DNA of 64,000 nucleotides from JAVJUV01 sp047314965 (GCF_047314965.1 NZ_JBLBVK010000049.1:1-64000), one strand, 5' to 3'; shown: positions 15,753 to 24,872, counted from the first letter of the stretch. Program-made: numbers and translations. The notes: generated by a model from the sequence alone, not told the origin.

Positions 15753-16169
15753 ATGAAATCCCGGATTACCTGGGTTGCCGACAAGACCTTTACTGGCCAG
15801 ACCGAGTCAGGACATTCCATCGTGATCGGGACTGCTGATGGAACCGCACCCAAGCCTGGCCCGTCGGCTATGGAGCTAATTTTGATGGGCGCCGGCAGCT
15901 GTTCCGCTTGGGACGTTGTCGAGATCCTGCGCAAGGGCCGTCAGGCGATAGAAGACGTCATTGTAGAACTTGATGCAGACCGCGCCGATGAGGCACCGAA
16001 AGTCTTCACTCAGATCCATCTTCATTTCATCGTGAAGGGCCGTGGCCTAGACCAGAAACGTGTTGCTCGTGCGATAGACTTGTCAGTTGAAAAATATTGC
16101 TCAGCAACAACCATGCTGGAAAAGACCGCGACCATTACCCATGACTTCGAGGTCGTGGATACGGCCTAA
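15753..16169 (+). CDS. OsmC family peroxiredoxin-like protein
   Basis: A 138-residue OsmC/Ohr-superfamily protein, which in characterised members reduces organic hydroperoxides using two cysteines. C50 (MGAGSCSAWDVVEIL) and C116 (VEKYCSATTMLEK) are in the expected positions, and the family-typical KPGPSAMELIL precedes the first. It groups by eye with the YhfA-like branch rather than true Ohr. It lies between the lysyl oxidase gene and a converging Lrp-type gene, overlapping the end of the latter by four bases. Confidence 0.92.
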   Translation: MKSRITWVADKTFTGQTESGHSIVIGTADGTAPKPGPSAMELILMGAGSCSAWDVVEILRKGRQAIEDVIVELDADRADEAPKVFTQIHLHFIVKGRGLDQKRVARAIDLSVEKYCSATTMLEKTATITHDFEVVDTA

Positions 16170-16627
16170 ACTGGCAGCGCCGTAGTTTGACGCACGATTC
16201 TGAGAGCGAAAGACGAATGCATCTGCGCGACTCCCGGCAGACGCGCCAGGTATCTGCGGTGAATACGGGCGAAGTCTTCGGTGTCACGCGCAATGACTTT
16301 GAGCAGATAGTCCGCCGTTCCGGCCATCAGGTGGCACTCCAGTACGTCGGGAATGCGAGCAACCTCGCGTTCGAACGCGTCTAAAACTTCGTCTGCTTGG
16401 GCGGATAATGTGATCTCAACGAAGACCACTGTGGGCCGTCCAAGTTTGCGTGGGTCCAAAAGCGCGACGTAGTCACGAATGATCCCAGTTTCTTCGAGCC
16501 TGTGAACGCGCCTGTGACAGGCTGAAGGTGACAAGTTCACCTCCTCGGCAAGATCAGCATTCGAGATTCTGCCCCGCTTTTGCAGAACCGTCAGTATTCG
16601 GGCATCTGTCGCGTCAATTTCGCTCAT
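16166..16627 (-). CDS. Lrp/AsnC family transcriptional regulator
   Basis: A 153-residue regulator: an N-terminal helix-turn-helix (DARILTVLQKRGRISNADLAEEVNLSPSACHRRV) followed by the RAM/ligand-binding domain (VFVEITLSAQADEVLDAFE, then MAGTADYLLKVIARD). It is transcribed divergently from alanine dehydrogenase, the classical arrangement of AldR-type activators that sense alanine or other amino acids, so it is most likely the ald regulator. I start at MSEIDATD (16627); an upstream ATG at 16645 is possible. Confidence 0.9.
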   Translation of the reverse strand: MSEIDATDARILTVLQKRGRISNADLAEEVNLSPSACHRRVHRLEETGIIRDYVALLDPRKLGRPTVVFVEITLSAQADEVLDAFEREVARIPDVLECHLMAGTADYLLKVIARDTEDFARIHRRYLARLPGVAQMHSSFALRIVRQTTALPV

Positions 16628-16759
16628 TTCGGAAGTTTCTTTCAATTATTTTTCAACTCATCGAATATCTTACCGAGTTTAGCGCGAACATCCAGCAGGA
16701 AAGGTAGGGAATTTCTGCCACTTCGACGCACAGTGCCCCTCGAAAGAGGAGGACTGGGC
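16628..16759. promoter_or_regulatory. Divergent control region between the Lrp-type gene and ald
   Basis: A 132-base gap containing an AT-rich stretch (TTTCAATTATTTTTCAACTC near 16640-16660), the usual character of Lrp-type binding sites, on the ald promoter side. AGAGGAGGA precedes the ald ATG. Exact sites cannot be assigned by eye. Confidence 0.45.
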
Positions 16760-17881
16760 ATGAAAATTGGATGTCCGAAGGAAATCAAGCCGCAAGAATT
16801 TCGGGTCGGCGTCACGCCGACGACTGCGGGAGAAGCAGTGAGGCACGGTCATGATGTGATCATTCAGGCAGGTGCGGGACTGGGCGCTGGCTTTACCGAC
16901 GAAGACTACATCAAGGCCGGTGCGCGCGTTGCCGATACCGCCGCCGAAATCTTTGCGTCTTCCGATATGATTGTAAAAGTGAAGGAACCGCAGGCGATCG
17001 AACGCAAGATGCTGCGCGAAGGACAAATGCTTTTCACGTATCTTCACCTCGCGCCGGATCCGGAGCAAACCCGCGACCTGATTGCCAGTGGGGCGACTTG
17101 CATAGCCTACGAAACAGTCACCGACGAACGTGGCGGATTGCCTCTACTGGCTCCTATGTCCGAAGTGGCAGGCCGATTGGCACCGCAAGTAGGAGCCTGG
17201 ACGCTTCAGAAAGCAAACGGCGGTCGTGGAGTACTTCTGGGCGGCGTGCCGGGTGTCGGACCGGCAAAGGTCATCGTGATCGGTGGAGGCGTTGTCGGAA
17301 CGCATGCCGCTCGCGTTGCCGCCGGGATGGGCGCCGATGTCACCGTACTTGACCGCTCCTTGCCACGCCTCCGCTATCTGGATGACGTCTTCGGTCGGGA
17401 TTTCCGGAACCGCTACTCCAGTGCGGCGGCGACGGCAGAGCTTATCGCTGACGCAGACATGGTTATTGGCGCGGTTCTGATTCCAGGGGCCGCAGCACCA
17501 AAGCTTGTCTCACGAGAGCAATTGTCGACGATGAAGCCAGGCGCGGTTCTGGTCGACGTGGCAATCGACCAGGGCGGCTGCTTCGAAACCTCCAAGGCCA
17601 CGACACATCAGGATCCCATCTACGAGGTCGACGGCATCATGCATTACTGCGTGGCGAACATGCCAGGCGCGGTGGCAAGAACCTCAACCATAGCGCTGAC
17701 CAATGCAACGATGCCCTATCTCCTGGACTTGGCGGACAAAGGCTGGAAGCAGGCCTGCGCCGATGACCCGCATCTTCTCGACGGCCTAAATGTTCACGCC
17801 GGCAAGCTGACCTATTTGGCGGTTGGGAAAGCCCTCGGTATCGACGTCACGCCTCCGCAGGTCATCCTAAAGGCCGCTTAG
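16760..17881 (+). CDS. ald: Alanine dehydrogenase
   Basis: NAD-dependent L-alanine dehydrogenase (L-alanine to pyruvate and ammonia), 373 residues, the usual length. It starts MKIGCPKEIKPQEFRVGVTP, has the substrate-site lysine and histidine segments MIVKVKEPQ and LFTYLHLAPD, and an NAD-binding loop IGGGVVGTHAARVAAGMGAD. The characteristic PGAVARTSTIALTNATMPYL follows. The ATG at 16760 has a strong RBS. The in-frame extension back to 16580 overlaps the divergent regulator and is not coding. It feeds alanine into central metabolism and is probably induced by the adjacent Lrp-type regulator. Confidence 0.97.
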   Translation: MKIGCPKEIKPQEFRVGVTPTTAGEAVRHGHDVIIQAGAGLGAGFTDEDYIKAGARVADTAAEIFASSDMIVKVKEPQAIERKMLREGQMLFTYLHLAPDPEQTRDLIASGATCIAYETVTDERGGLPLLAPMSEVAGRLAPQVGAWTLQKANGGRGVLLGGVPGVGPAKVIVIGGGVVGTHAARVAAGMGADVTVLDRSLPRLRYLDDVFGRDFRNRYSSAAATAELIADADMVIGAVLIPGAAAPKLVSREQLSTMKPGAVLVDVAIDQGGCFETSKATTHQDPIYEVDGIMHYCVANMPGAVARTSTIALTNATMPYLLDLADKGWKQACADDPHLLDGLNVHAGKLTYLAVGKALGIDVTPPQVILKAA

Positions 17882-18432
17882 TCCGATTTCCATTTGATGG
17901 AACAACCCATGGACGAAATCTGATCGCGGGGACCTTCACCGGTCGCCGCGATCGCGATCATGGCTTCATAAAGATCCCGACGAAGTTCTTCGGGACCCGC
18001 GCTTGATCGAGAAGCGTCGAGGCGCCCGCGATATTGCAGTTTCTTGTCCGCATTGAAACCGAAGAAATCCGGCGTGCAAACTGCATCGTAACTTCGCGCG
18101 ACCGACTGATCCTCGTCATGAAGGTAAGGGAATGGAAATTCCCTTTGCGATGCCATTGCGACCATGTTCACGAAGCTGTCGGCGGGATGGGTCGAGGAGT
18201 CATTGGAACAGATAGCGGCGAAGCCCACCCCGTGATCCGAAAGCTCCCTCGCGTCTCGAATGATCCGATCCAGCACCGCGAGAACATAAGGGCAATGATT
18301 GCAGATGAACGCGATAACGACGCCCTTCGGACCAGCGACATCCGACAACGAGTAGGTTTTTCCATCCGTCGCCGGAAGCCGGAAATCAGGTGCCGTTTTG
18401 CCGAATTCACAAACTTCGGGGACTGCTGCCAT
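17878..18432 (-). CDS. Thioredoxin-fold (AhpC/TSA-like) protein
   Basis: A 184-residue cytosolic redoxin. The start KTAPDFRLPATDGKTYSLSD is typical of the AhpC/TSA group, and the active-site segment FICNHCPYV contains a CxxC (C44, C47). This CNHCPYV form is found in a subgroup of thiol oxidoreductases of unproven substrate, common in marine bacteria. It overlaps the end of ald by four bases on the opposite strand and lies upstream of nothing obvious. Confidence 0.85.
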   Translation of the reverse strand: MAAVPEVCEFGKTAPDFRLPATDGKTYSLSDVAGPKGVVIAFICNHCPYVLAVLDRIIRDARELSDHGVGFAAICSNDSSTHPADSFVNMVAMASQREFPFPYLHDEDQSVARSYDAVCTPDFFGFNADKKLQYRGRLDASRSSAGPEELRRDLYEAMIAIAATGEGPRDQISSMGCSIKWKSD

Positions 18433-18478
18433 GTTGATCTCCTGTCATTTGGCGTCAGGCTAACATGTATGGCGGCAC

Positions 18479-18507
18479 AAAAAAGGGCCCACCTGTCGGC
18501 GGGCCCT
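18479..18507 (-). terminator. mscL intrinsic terminator
   Basis: Read on the minus strand, AGGGCCC and GGGCCCT form a 7-bp stem with a 10-base loop, followed by six Ts. It lies directly after the mscL stop. Confidence 0.85.
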
Positions 18508-18524
18508 ACCGATATTTTCCGAAA

Positions 18525-18911
18525 TCAGGCGCGCGATTTCAGCGCGTCGCGAATTTCGGTCAGAAGTTCTTCCTGTGTCGGTCCCTTGGGCTCTTCCGGG
18601 GCTACTTCCTTTTCGCCCTCAGCCATCTCGCGCATCCGGTTCACGCCCTTAACGAGAAGGAACACAACCCAGGCGACGATCAGGAACTTGATCACGGCAT
18701 TAATGAAGTTGCCATACATGAACTGAGCGTCGCCGAGGCCGATGCTCAGGTTCGAGAAATCGATGCCACCGATCACCAGGCCGATCAGCGGATTGACAAG
18801 ATCATCAACCAGCGATGTGACGATAGCCGTGAATGCTGCGCCCATAATGATACCGACTGCCATATCCATGACATTGCCGCGCGCGATGAAATCTTTAAAC
18901 TCTTGAATCAT
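18525..18911 (-). CDS. mscL: Large-conductance mechanosensitive channel
   Basis: A 128-residue inner-membrane channel that releases solutes on hypo-osmotic shock. It shows the MscL signature: an N-terminal amphipathic helix (MIQEFKDFIARGNVMDMAVG), first membrane helix with GIIMGAAFTAIVTSLVDD, a periplasmic loop, a second helix FLIVAWVVFLLVKGVNR and a charged C-terminal helix. It is a monocistronic gene followed by its own terminator. Confidence 0.96.
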   Translation of the reverse strand: MIQEFKDFIARGNVMDMAVGIIMGAAFTAIVTSLVDDLVNPLIGLVIGGIDFSNLSIGLGDAQFMYGNFINAVIKFLIVAWVVFLLVKGVNRMREMAEGEKEVAPEEPKGPTQEELLTEIRDALKSRA

Positions 18912-19177
18912 TTTTGGTCCCCACTCCTCTGCTTGGTCCCCTTTCCGAAGGCTACCCCCTTCGTTGTTAGTGACATCGCGATACCATGAAATTTGCCAAA
19001 GTCACGGACTTTGTGCGGGGAATTCCGGTGAACAGGCATCACTTCGTCTAGTTCACGCAAAATATCAACGTCGCGCGCAAATACCCGCGAGCGACTCAAC
19101 GCTGATGAAACAGCTTGGAGAAGGCCTTGCAGGACATGAAAGGACTGGGCCAATTACTCAGCGGCCAGAGCATCCTT
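18912..19177. other. Intergenic gap with no convincing gene
   Basis: A 266-base gap between mscL and the YtoQ gene, both on the minus strand. It should contain the mscL promoter. A TTG-initiated frame at 18908-19153 (-) has no family features; I see nothing else to name. Confidence 0.4.
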
Positions 19178-19624
19178 TCAAGGTAACTCTCCTGTCAGAA
19201 CGTAGCGAAGTATTTCGACAACCTGTCCCGGTTTTTCGGCAACAGCCAGCGCTGCGGCATGAATTTCCTTGAGCGCATGTTGATGTTCGGGCGGACTCAG
19301 AACGATCAGTGATTTGCCAAGCCCGGCAGCCATTCCCGCGTCGAAGGCAGCGTTCCATTGCTTGTACTTGTCGCCGAAGCGAACCACCACGATATCGGCT
19401 GTCTGGATACCATGGCGGGTTCTGATCGCATTAACTCGCGCACCCTTGTTGTCGTGCCAGAACTTGTTCGGCTCAGCTCCAAGAATTGCAACCCCACAAT
19501 CATCGGAGGCATCATGGTCTGTCACCGGGGAGGTAAAGATCACGTCCAGTGTCTTCGCTCCCTCCATGATCTGCTCTCGCCAGTCGGTGTGAATTTCGCC
19601 GGAGAGATAGACTTTCAGGGGCAT
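19178..19624 (-). CDS. YtoQ family protein
   Basis: A 148-residue protein that matches the YtoQ family, related in fold to nucleoside 2-deoxyribosyltransferases. It begins VYLSGEIHTDWREQI, has the conserved HDNKGARVNAIRTR and IVVVRFGDKYKQWNAAFDAG with a candidate catalytic region, and ends in helix. The cellular substrate is unknown. It begins two bases after the end of the phosphoribosyltransferase gene and is probably co-transcribed with it, which fits a nucleotide-related role. Confidence 0.85.
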   Translation of the reverse strand: MPLKVYLSGEIHTDWREQIMEGAKTLDVIFTSPVTDHDASDDCGVAILGAEPNKFWHDNKGARVNAIRTRHGIQTADIVVVRFGDKYKQWNAAFDAGMAAGLGKSLIVLSPPEHQHALKEIHAAALAVAEKPGQVVEILRYVLTGELP

Positions 19625-19626
19625 GG

Positions 19627-20283
19627 CTATTCCTTTCCTTGGTCTCGCGAGGCAAGTGCCTCCGCGACTTCGTCATCGGTTGTCTGTCGAAAATCAACAT
19701 AGTGCGCTCCGACAGCAATAAAGGGGTAAGGTGTCACAAGGCAGACGACGTTGTCGACATCCTGCTTTATTTCTTCCAGAACATCGGTCGGTGCTACGGG
19801 AACAGCCAGGGTGATGCTGGCAGGCCTTCGACGTCGAAGCGCGAGCAATGCCGCGCGAAGCGTCGCTCCAGTCGCAATCCCATCGTCAACGACGATAGCG
19901 TCGCGTCCTTCAACTGCCGCCGGCGGACGATCTCCGAGATATCGGCGGCGTCGGATTGCGATCTCGGCCAACTTCTCCTCGACTACCCGTGCCTGTTCAG
20001 CAGAGCCAACTCCTATTGCCTTGACGATTTCGGGGTTCCACACGACGTCCGGCATTTCTCCATCGACGACCGCCCCCATCGCAAGTTCTTCATGTCCTGG
20101 CGTTCCAATTTTCCGGACCAGCAACAGATCAAGAGGCGCGTCCAGGGCCATGGCTACCGGCAATGCAACTGGCACACCGCCCCTAGGCAGGGCGAACACG
20201 ACCGGATTGCGAAGACCCAGTCGCATCACGCTCTCGGCAAGCTGCGCCCCTGCCGCTTCCCTATCCTCAAATCGCGCTGCCAT
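19627..20283 (-). CDS. Phosphoribosyltransferase family protein
   Basis: A 218-residue type I phosphoribosyltransferase-fold protein. The PRPP-binding loop is DAIVVDDGIATGATLRAAL, and the N-terminal FALPRGGVPVALPVA is the usual first strand and loop. The family includes stand-alone proteins of uncertain substrate, often called putative phosphoribosyl transferases. I start at MAARFEDRE (20283), where the conserved region begins. It lies just downstream of pheT and upstream of the YtoQ gene on the same strand. Confidence 0.88.
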   Translation of the reverse strand: MAARFEDREAAGAQLAESVMRLGLRNPVVFALPRGGVPVALPVAMALDAPLDLLLVRKIGTPGHEELAMGAVVDGEMPDVVWNPEIVKAIGVGSAEQARVVEEKLAEIAIRRRRYLGDRPPAAVEGRDAIVVDDGIATGATLRAALLALRRRRPASITLAVPVAPTDVLEEIKQDVDNVVCLVTPYPFIAVGAHYVDFRQTTDDEVAEALASRDQGKE

Positions 20284-20333
20284 GAATGAGAGGTTAGCGT
20301 CACGCCATAGTGCGGCGTTGATCCTGCTCAAAC

Positions 20334-22730
20334 CTAGCCGCGAAGCACGCCACCTGTCGCCTTGGCGACTTTCTCGACAACCGCCCGACCAACGCGTTCG
20401 ATTTCTTCGTCTGTCAGTGTCTTGTCAGTCGGCTGAATGCGCACCGTGATCGCCAGCGACTTCTTGCCGGCGCCAAGGCTCCCACCAATGAATTCATCGA
20501 ACACTCGCACGTCTTCGATCAGCGCTTTGTCGGCCCCTTGCGCGGCGTTCAGAACGTTGATCGCTTCGACATCTGCGTCGAGAATGAATGCAAAATCACG
20601 TTCGACTGCCTGCAAGTCACTGATTTGAAGTGCAGGTCGTGTTGCACTCGTGTTCTTAGGCTCAGGTATCGCCTGAAGATGCACGCTGTACCCCACGGCT
20701 GGCCCTTTTACATCCATCGCTCGAAGCACCTTAGGGTGAAGCTCTCCAAATGCTGCCAGCACGATCTTCGGGCCAAGTGTAATTCGCGAAGAGCGCCCTG
20801 GGTGCCACCAGCCTTTTGCACCGCGCGGGAATTGGACCCGGGCAGGCGCACCAAGGGCAGCCAGAACGGCTTCCGCGTCTGCACGAGCGTCAAAGACGTC
20901 AACCGGCCGGCGCGCGCCATGGGGGTCCCGTGGTCCGGTGTTGCCGATGCGAATGCCGGTCAGAAGCAGTTCTTGTTCCTCTGGTTCACCACCATGGAAA
21001 ACGGCACCCACTTCGAAGAGCGCAAGCTCCGAAAATCCACGTGCCTGATTCCGAGCGGCCGCCTGAAGCAGCCCCGGCAGAAGCGATGGACGCATGTGCG
21101 TCATCTCGGACGAAATCGGATTTGCGACGCGGCGTGCCTCGTCGCCGCCGCCGAAGAGGGCCGCTGACGCCTGGTCGACAAAACTGTATGTGACGCATTC
21201 GTTGTAGCCAAGCGCCGCCGAAGTCCGTCGCGCAATCTGCTCGCGCCTTTGCATCGGCGTCAGGATTGGCTTTGGCACCCCGGGGCGCATCCTTGGCATC
21301 GGCTTCGGTTCCAGGTTCGTGAGAGATGCGATACGAGCCACCTCTTCCACGAGGTCGGCTTCACCATCGACGTCAGGTCGCCAAGACGGGGGTGTGGCCA
21401 TGTCGCCGTCAAGCTTGAAACCGAGAGCCTTGAGGGTCGCTCGCTGGATTTCGGGCGGGATGTCCATTCCGACTAGTGACGAGCACCGGTCTGTGTCCAA
21501 GCGATAGGCGCGCGTCATATTCGGCACCGTACCAGCGGTCACGACCTCGGAAGCTTCACCGCCGCAGATTTCTAGTATCATCCTCGTTGCCGCCTCCAAG
21601 CCAGGCAGCGTGAACTCCGGATCGACCCCACGCTCAAACCTGTACTTGGCATCCGAGTTGATCTTCAACTTTCGTCCGGTAATCGCGATGGTGATCGGGT
21701 CCCAATAAGCCGACTCAAGAAAGACATTCACCGTTTCGCCGGTCACCCCCGACTCTTCGCCGCCCATTACCCCTGCGATCGATTCCGGTGTGCGATCGTC
21801 CGAGATCACCATCATGCCTTCTTCGAAGGTGTAGGTTTTCTCGTCCAGTGCCAGCAGTTGCTCGCCTCCCTTAGCCCGGTGTACGCGCAGATTGCCCTGT
21901 ACCTTGTCCGCATCGAACACGTGCAGTGGACGGTTGCGATCGAAGGTGAAGAAGTTGGTGATATCGACAAGTGCCGAGATCGGACGCAAACCAATGGCCT
22001 TCAGCCGGGCCTGCAGCCACGACGGGCTTGGACCGTTATGGACCCCCCTGATGACGCGGCCAGTGAAATAGGGCGCACCGTCCAGCGTATCAGCATCGAT
22101 CGTCACACTGATCGGAGACGGGAAAGAACCCGGAACGGGTTCGGGAGCTTTCGAGATAAGCTTACCCAAACCCCGGGCCGCCAAATCACGCGCGATGCCC
22201 TCGACGCCAAGCGCGTCCTGACGGTTGGGGGTGATCGCTATTTCGATCATTGGATCGATCTTGGGGGGATCGTTCTTGGCCAGCCAGTCAGCAAAATTCT
22301 CACCCACCTCACCAGACGGGAGTTCGATGATGCCATCGTGCTCGTCGGAGAGTTCGAGTTCACGCTCGGAAGCCATCATGCCATGGCTCTCGACGCCACG
22401 GATCTTGCCAACGCTGAGGGTTACGTCGATGCCGGGCACGTAGTCGCCGGGTTTGCAGACGACCACTGTGATACCTTCGCGAGCGTTCGGCGCGCCGCAG
22501 ATGATCTGCTTCTCCCCCTCGTCCGTCGCGACCGTACAGACCCGCAACCGGTCGGCGTCGGGGTGTTGTTCGGCCTTGAGCACTTTGCCAAGGGTGAAGG
22601 GCTTGAGCTTATCGCCCGGATTCACGACTTCCTCAACCTCGAGTCCGAGATCAGTGAGTGTCTCTGCTATCTCTGTGACCGACGCCGTGGTCTCCAAGTG
22701 TTCCTTGAGCCAGGAGAGAGTGAATTTCAT
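20334..22730 (-). CDS. pheT: Phenylalanine-tRNA ligase, beta subunit
   Basis: Beta chain of the alpha2beta2 PheRS, 798 residues. It begins MKFTLSWLKEHLETTASVTE, followed by the tRNA-binding OB domain (about 39-150, KVLKAEQHPDADRLRVC), the B3/4 editing domain, B5, and the C-terminal anticodon-binding FDX-ACB domain (ISDLQAVERDFAFILD near 700 to the end). Its ATG overlaps the pheS stop by four bases, so the two subunits are translationally coupled. Confidence 0.97.
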   Translation of the reverse strand: MKFTLSWLKEHLETTASVTEIAETLTDLGLEVEEVVNPGDKLKPFTLGKVLKAEQHPDADRLRVCTVATDEGEKQIICGAPNAREGITVVVCKPGDYVPGIDVTLSVGKIRGVESHGMMASERELELSDEHDGIIELPSGEVGENFADWLAKNDPPKIDPMIEIAITPNRQDALGVEGIARDLAARGLGKLISKAPEPVPGSFPSPISVTIDADTLDGAPYFTGRVIRGVHNGPSPSWLQARLKAIGLRPISALVDITNFFTFDRNRPLHVFDADKVQGNLRVHRAKGGEQLLALDEKTYTFEEGMMVISDDRTPESIAGVMGGEESGVTGETVNVFLESAYWDPITIAITGRKLKINSDAKYRFERGVDPEFTLPGLEAATRMILEICGGEASEVVTAGTVPNMTRAYRLDTDRCSSLVGMDIPPEIQRATLKALGFKLDGDMATPPSWRPDVDGEADLVEEVARIASLTNLEPKPMPRMRPGVPKPILTPMQRREQIARRTSAALGYNECVTYSFVDQASAALFGGGDEARRVANPISSEMTHMRPSLLPGLLQAAARNQARGFSELALFEVGAVFHGGEPEEQELLLTGIRIGNTGPRDPHGARRPVDVFDARADAEAVLAALGAPARVQFPRGAKGWWHPGRSSRITLGPKIVLAAFGELHPKVLRAMDVKGPAVGYSVHLQAIPEPKNTSATRPALQISDLQAVERDFAFILDADVEAINVLNAAQGADKALIEDVRVFDEFIGGSLGAGKKSLAITVRIQPTDKTLTDEEIERVGRAVVEKVAKATGGVLRG

Positions 22731-23797
22731 CGGTTCAGCCCTCCGTGCAAGGTTGGCACATCCAACGCGGCGAACCCATAGTGCCTGAGCCACCGCAAAT
22801 CACTGTCAAAAAATGCACGCAAATCGGGGATGCCGTATTTCAGCATCGCCATCCGGTCGATACCCATCCCGAAGGCAAAACCTTGCCATTCATCAGGATC
22901 AATGCCTCCGGCCTCCAGCACCTTGGGGTGCACCATGCCGGAGCCGAGAACTTCGAGCCAACCGTCACCTTCGCCCACTTTCACCGTGCCGCCTTCCCAT
23001 GAGCATTGGATATCCACCTCGGCCGACGGCTCGGTGAATGGGAAGTGCGAGGCGCGGAAGCGGGTCTTTACCTTTGTGCCGAAGAAGGCCGAGAAGAACT
23101 CCTCGAGCACCCATTTGAGGTTCGCCATCGAAATATCCTTATCGATCGCGAGACCCTCAACCTGATGGAACATCGGCGTGTGGGTCTGGTCATAGTCCGC
23201 ACGGTAAACACGCCCTGGCGCGATCACGCGGATCGGTGCGCCCTGCTTTTGCATCGATCGGATTTGAACCGGCGAGGTGTGGGTCCTGAGCACATGCGGC
23301 GGGCGATTGTCGCCTTCCAGACGGTGCATATAGAACGTGTCCATCTCAGTGCGAGCCGGATGGTGCCCCGGAATGTTCAGGGCGTCGAAATTGTACCAGT
23401 CGGTTTCGATCTGCGGTCCTTCCGCGACCGAAAATCCCATGTCGGCGAGGATCGCCGTGACTTCCTCGGTTACCTGGCTGACCGGGTGGATCGTGCCTTG
23501 CTGGCTCGGGCGCGGAGGAAGGGTTACATCCAGCCACTCCGCCTTCAGACGCTCATCAAGCGCGGCATCTTCAAGCGCCGATTTCTTTGCGGCCAATGCC
23601 GCGTTGATCTCATCCTTGAGCGCATTCAGCTTCGGCCCCATAACCTGCCGCTCTTCTGGGCTCATCTTGCCCAGTTCACGCATCTGAAGTGCCACTTCGC
23701 CCTTCTTGCCAACAGCGGCGACACGCAACTCTTCAAGTGAGGCCTCATCGCCGGCACCCGCGATCGCGTTCAGATATTTTTCCCTCAAGTCGTCCAT
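22727..23797 (-). CDS. pheS: Phenylalanine-tRNA ligase, alpha subunit
   Basis: Catalytic alpha chain, 356 residues. It has an N-terminal coiled-coil arm (MDDLREKYLNAIAG to about 90), then class II synthetase motifs: motif 2 PGRVYRADYDQTHTPMFHQVEG and motif 3 GFAFGMGIDRMAMLKYGIPD. It activates phenylalanine and charges tRNA-Phe with the PheT partner. It lies downstream of rpmI-rplT, an order widely conserved in bacteria. Confidence 0.97.
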   Translation of the reverse strand: MDDLREKYLNAIAGAGDEASLEELRVAAVGKKGEVALQMRELGKMSPEERQVMGPKLNALKDEINAALAAKKSALEDAALDERLKAEWLDVTLPPRPSQQGTIHPVSQVTEEVTAILADMGFSVAEGPQIETDWYNFDALNIPGHHPARTEMDTFYMHRLEGDNRPPHVLRTHTSPVQIRSMQKQGAPIRVIAPGRVYRADYDQTHTPMFHQVEGLAIDKDISMANLKWVLEEFFSAFFGTKVKTRFRASHFPFTEPSAEVDIQCSWEGGTVKVGEGDGWLEVLGSGMVHPKVLEAGGIDPDEWQGFAFGMGIDRMAMLKYGIPDLRAFFDSDLRWLRHYGFAALDVPTLHGGLNR

Positions 23798-23853
23798 CTT
23801 GGACCCCTATCCTTCGTCCCTGCCCTGCTATCCAGCAAGGGCCTGAAAGACAA

Positions 23854-23885
23854 GAAGCCGCGAGACCCGAAAGGTCCGCGGCTTC
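23854..23885 (-). terminator. Strong hairpin between rplT and pheS
   Basis: Read on the minus strand, GAAGCCGCG and CGCGGCTTC pair, with an inner GACC/GGTC extension and a five-base loop. A T-rich stretch (TTGTCTTT) follows. It could end the rpmI-rplT transcript, or act as an attenuator before pheST; no phenylalanine-rich leader peptide is visible. Confidence 0.7.
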
Positions 23886-23912
23886 CCTAAAACGGTTCCT
23901 CTTGACGAGGTG

Positions 23913-24275
23913 TTACGCGAGCGCGGCCTTCGCCTTATCGACGATGGCTCCAAACGCCTCCGGCTCGTGCACAGCGAGATCAGCCAGAACCTTACGGTCC
24001 ACCTCGATCCCGGCAAGCGACAGCCCGTTGATGAAACGGCTGTAGGTCAACGCTTCGTCGTGGCTGCGTACGGCGGCATTGATCCGCTGAATCCACAGCG
24101 CGCGGAAATTGCGCTTGCGCTGTTTTCTATCGCGGGTCGCGTACTGGTTGGCCTTGTCGACCGCTTGTGTGGCCGTACGGAAGTTGCGGCTGCGCGATCC
24201 ATAATAACCTTTTGCGGCCTTGATGACCTTCTTGTGACGGGCGTGGGTGGTCGTACCCCCTTTAACACGTGACAT
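23913..24275 (-). CDS. rplT: 50S ribosomal protein L20
   Basis: A 120-residue large-subunit assembly protein with a basic N-terminal half (MSRVKGGTTTHARHKKVIKAAKGYYGSRSRNFR) and the usual globular C-terminal domain. It is preceded by rpmI on the same strand (12-base gap). Confidence 0.97.
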   Translation of the reverse strand: MSRVKGGTTTHARHKKVIKAAKGYYGSRSRNFRTATQAVDKANQYATRDRKQRKRNFRALWIQRINAAVRSHDEALTYSRFINGLSLAGIEVDRKVLADLAVHEPEAFGAIVDKAKAALA

Positions 24276-24287
24276 GTCAGGTTCTCC

Positions 24288-24488
24288 TTAGCGGTCGTAG
24301 GGCATGTAGCGCTTGGCGAGTTTCTGATCCGGCTCGGACAGAACCTGAGTACCACGCGCATCGCGGATGAATTTATTCGTGCGTTTGATCATGCCGTGCC
24401 GCTTGCCGGCTTGGCCTCCGACGACCTTGCCGGTCGCGGTGACCTTAAAGCGCTTTTTTGCGCTCGACTTGGTCTTCATCTTGGGCAT
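24288..24488 (-). CDS. rpmI: 50S ribosomal protein L35
   Basis: A 66-residue basic ribosomal protein beginning MPKMKTKSSAKKRFKVTATG. I use the second ATG (24488), because AAGGAG directly abuts the first ATG at 24494 and leaves correct spacing only for the second. It is the first gene of rpmI-rplT. infC is not beside it here. Confidence 0.96.
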   Translation of the reverse strand: MPKMKTKSSAKKRFKVTATGKVVGGQAGKRHGMIKRTNKFIRDARGTQVLSEPDQKLAKRYMPYDR

Positions 24489-24606
24489 TTCCATCTCCTT
24501 CTTTCGAGCGGTTCATAAACCCACGCGGCATGCCACATTGGCCGGAGGGTCCGTCGGAGCGCGTCGGATACAGGGGAAGGTGCCGCCTGGCAAGAGGAAA
24601 ATGGCG

Positions 24607-24831
24607 TCAGACGCCGGTCATCACCTTGACGAAAAGCTGAGGCATTTCCGCGACGGAATATCCACCAGGCCGCGATGAATTCGCATACAAAATCATGATG
24701 CCGCCGGCGAAAAGAGCCAACATCGCCGCGCGCGGCGGTGCTCCTCGCGAAAAAGCGCCAACCATAGCAGGAAATGACAGCCCGAGAACTGTTACCCCCA
24801 ACACCATTATCAAATCTACATACTCTGCCAT
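24607..24831 (-). CDS. Small two-helix membrane protein, unknown function
   Basis: A 74-residue protein with two predicted membrane helices (about 7-26, LIMVLGVTVLGLSFPAMVGA, and 35-51, AAMLALFAGGIMILYA). A short C-terminal segment contains GYSVAEMPQLFVKVM. I know of similar short proteins near pyk in related genomes but cannot name a function. Confidence 0.65.
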   Translation of the reverse strand: MAEYVDLIMVLGVTVLGLSFPAMVGAFSRGAPPRAAMLALFAGGIMILYANSSRPGGYSVAEMPQLFVKVMTGV

Positions 24832-24872
24832 GCCGGCACGCTTACATTAAGATTCCGGCGAATCTATGGCCT

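Noticed and set aside
18908..19153. A TTG-initiated minus-strand frame downstream of the YtoQ gene
   Set aside because: It overlaps the mscL start region, has no RBS and no recognised similarity.
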